From Candidatus Competibacteraceae bacterium (GTDB lineage Bacteria > Pseudomonadota > Gammaproteobacteria > Competibacterales > Competibacteraceae), in contig JAGRHM010000243.1 of assembly GCA_020445005.1 (NCBI GenBank), positions 1-5,971 of the forward strand: a DNA stretch of 5,971 bases, in the 5' to 3' direction. The notes below the pieces were generated by a model that was not told where the DNA came from, ran no database searches, and saw only the letters and a program-made list of their open reading frames with translations. Shown in pieces: positions 4,970 to 5,971 of this stretch. The translations under genes were made by a program, and so were the position numbers. The first letter of the stretch is position 1, and every line of letters starts with the position of its first letter.

Positions 4970-5125
4970 GTTGGCAGATAATCTGGGTTAGTCCAGATGT
5001 TTGCAGGCTGTTATCAATGAATCTGGGCTGTTGGCCAAATAATGTGGGTTTAAGGCCCCAGATATTGTCAATGAATCTGGGCTGAAAAACGGGATGTTTG
5101 CAGGCTAAGCCACCGATGTTTGCAG
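4970..5125. repeat. Cluster of diverged tandem and interspersed repeats
   Basis: Two adjacent units (4970-5029 and 5030-5083) align along their length. Each starts GTTGGC, then has TAAT(C/G)TGGGTT, and ends with the identical 17-mer TCAATGAATCTGGGCTG (5014-5030 and 5068-5084). A second motif, GATGTTTGCAG, occurs three times (4996-5006, 5093-5103, 5115-5125); the first two extend to GATGTTTGCAGGCT. A CCAGAT core at 5059-5064 looks like an inverted copy of ATCTGG. Several short sites of two types in about 155 bases resemble multi-site transposase binding ends (as in IS21- or Tn7-type elements) or iterons. No transposase is present to decide. Confidence 0.7.
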
Positions 5126-5287
5126 ATCGCTACACCTATCCACACTCGGACCTTACCGACCGGTGCGGGCTCTGGCGATAGCGGGTTGGCTGCTGGTGCT
5201 GGCAACAGGCGTTGAACATCCTCCAACTGGTGCCGAACCGCCCCAGTAGACAAAACGATCGACGTCTCGCCCGTTCCCAGACTCGCC

Positions 5288-5674
5288 TCACACCTTGCGC
5301 ACCGGGCCGGGGTACTGCGCGACCCGTTCGTCGGAAGTCAGCAGCGCGATGCCCTCGACCAGGGCTTGCGCGACCAAGAGGCGATCGAACGGGTCTTTGT
5401 GGATCGGCGGCAACCCGTCGAGGGCGACGGCGTGCTCGCTGCCGACCGGCAGCTCGCCGTAGCCGTTATCCAGCAGCCCGCGGCGCAGCAGCCGGACGTC
5501 GACCCGAAAATCCTCGCGCCCCAGCCCGCGCTTGATCGCGATCTCCCACAGGCTCGCCGCGCTGAACAGCAGCTCGTTCTCGGGTGCCTCAATCAAGGCG
5601 CGCGCCTCCACTGACAAGCGGCCGGGGCTTCCGGCCGCCCACAGCAGCAAATGGGTGTCCAGCAGCAGCTTCAC
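5288..5674 (-). CDS. vapC: PIN-domain VapC-type toxin (ribonuclease)
   Basis: This 128-residue protein is of normal length for the family. The PIN-domain acidic residues are in place: Asp6 in LLLDTHLLLW, Glu44 in SLWEIAIK, Asp94 and Asp97 in KDPFDRLLVAQA, and Asp115 in LLTSDERVAQY. VapC toxins are Mg2+-dependent endoribonucleases that cut tRNA or rRNA and stop growth when the partner antitoxin is lost. The DTHLLLW start and the KDPFDRLL motif fit the subgroup paired with Phd/YefM-fold antitoxins. The start is GTG at 5674, whose bases overlap the antitoxin stop as GTGA, so it is probably translationally coupled. It appears intact. The exact RNA target cannot be read from the sequence. Confidence 0.92.
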   Translation of the reverse strand: MKLLLDTHLLLWAAGSPGRLSVEARALIEAPENELLFSAASLWEIAIKRGLGREDFRVDVRLLRRGLLDNGYGELPVGSEHAVALDGLPPIHKDPFDRLLVAQALVEGIALLTSDERVAQYPGPVRKV

Positions 5675-5916
5675 GCCTCGCTACCGAACAGCCGCTCGAT
5701 CTCCGCGTCGCCCATCCAGTCGAAGTCGTCCGGCACGGCGATCTGGCCGGCCAAGAAGCCCAACCGCCGGCACTGTCCCATCTCCGGTGCGTTCAACGCC
5801 ATCACCTTGACCAGCGGCTTGCCGGCCTTGGCGATCACGAACGGCTCGCCCCGGGCCGCCTGCTCGACCAGCCGGGACAACTGCGTCTTCGCTTGGTGGA
5901 TGTTGATGGTCTGCAT
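5671..5916 (-). CDS. Phd/YefM-family antitoxin
   Basis: This is an 81-residue protein. The N-terminal Phd/YefM DNA-binding fold (about 1-50) shows INIHQAKTQLSRLVEQAARG and a PFVIAKAGKPLVKVMAL strand pair. The C-terminal part, with GFLAGQIAVPDDFDWM (53-68) and IERLFG (73-78), is the usual toxin-neutralising tail. It should bind the PIN toxin and, as a complex, repress its own promoter. ATG at 5916 is preferred over GTG at 5919 because AGGA (5927-5924) lies 7 bases upstream and MQTINIHQAK is the usual family start. It precedes the toxin with a 4-base overlap, the standard order. Confidence 0.9.
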   Translation of the reverse strand: MQTINIHQAKTQLSRLVEQAARGEPFVIAKAGKPLVKVMALNAPEMGQCRRLGFLAGQIAVPDDFDWMGDAEIERLFGSEA

Positions 5917-5929
5917 CACGGATTCCTAT

Positions 5930-5948
5930 AAACTAAATTCAGTTAGTC
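5930..5948 (-). promoter_or_regulatory. Candidate operator of the toxin-antitoxin operon
   Basis: ACTAA (5932-5936) and TTAGT (5943-5947) form an inverted repeat with a 6-base spacer, directly upstream of the antitoxin ribosome binding site. Phd/YefM antitoxins autoregulate through short palindromes at this position. The AT-rich run here could also hold the -10 box on the minus strand (TTTATA, 5933-5928). Assigned by position and symmetry only. Confidence 0.35.
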
Positions 5949-5971
5949 TAGTGGGCTGCCGCAAAAGTTTT

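Larger units (their letters stand above)
4737..5287. other. Gene-free region: AT-rich DNA followed by a repeat cluster
   Basis: No convincing gene was found. Bases 4740-4950 are clearly AT-rich and hold a long hairpin and a palindrome; 4970-5125 hold diverged repeats. From about 5130 the DNA is GC-rich again. A minus-strand frame (5068-5253, TTG start, 61 codons) runs through it but lacks a ribosome binding site, ends inside the repeats and resembles nothing I know, so it is not called. AT-rich DNA beside repeated motifs is seen at element ends and at iteron-type origins, but no replication gene is in the window. Confidence 0.6.

Noticed and set aside
4970..5125. CRISPR array
   Set aside because: The repeats are short, of two types, diverged and unevenly spaced, one core is inverted, and no cas gene is present.
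5068..5253. 61-residue minus-strand frame below the toxin gene
   Set aside because: It starts with TTG without a ribosome binding site, its 3' third is made of the repeat cluster, and it matches no family I know.
5212..5810. Plus-strand frames across the toxin-antitoxin operon
   Set aside because: They are antisense to two genes with clear families, and their Arg/Pro/Ala-rich products are typical shadow frames.

Overview
The window looks like accessory DNA from a GC-rich gammaproteobacterium. The evidence is a ProQ/FinO-family RNA chaperone, a large serine recombinase and a VapBC-type toxin-antitoxin pair, all with GC-rich codon use. They surround one visibly AT-richer gene and one AT-rich spacer. 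No rRNA, tRNA or CRISPR array was seen, and the exact genus cannot be fixed from this sequence.

Layout from left to right. Bases 79-882 (+) encode a ProQ/FinO RNA-binding protein with a long conserved-looking C-terminal extension. Converging on it, 940-2244 (-) encodes a 434-residue protein whose C-terminal half I recognise as the core domain of the plant IQM (IQ-motif calmodulin-binding) protein family, without the IQ motif. It is the most unusual gene here. Bases 2245-2710 are mostly non-coding and hold imperfect inverted repeats. Bases 2712-4464 (+) are a broken large serine recombinase. It has an in-frame TGA at an expected Arg codon, a one-base frameshift close to the C-terminus and an abnormal N-terminus. 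A 21-bp inverted repeat (20/21 match) lies just outside its 5' end and inside its 3' end. A small unrecognised gene (4461-4736, -) converges on it. Bases 4737-5287 carry no convincing gene. They contain an AT-rich stretch with a strong hairpin and a near-perfect palindrome, followed by a cluster of diverged repeats (4970-5125). Bases 5288-5916 (-) are a complete Phd/YefM-type antitoxin and PIN/VapC toxin operon with a 4-base GTGA overlap.

The genes do not form one pathway. The most economical reading is a decayed mobile segment. A dead recombinase sits beside an AT-rich, probably horizontally acquired IQM-like cargo gene, with a repeat-rich region that could be an element end or a replication/partition-like site, and a toxin-antitoxin module of the sort that stabilises such segments. 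The IQM-like gene has an intact frame, a strong ribosome binding site and an effector-like architecture (helical N-terminus, low-complexity linker, conserved C-terminal domain). If the window holds something undescribed, this gene is the best candidate.
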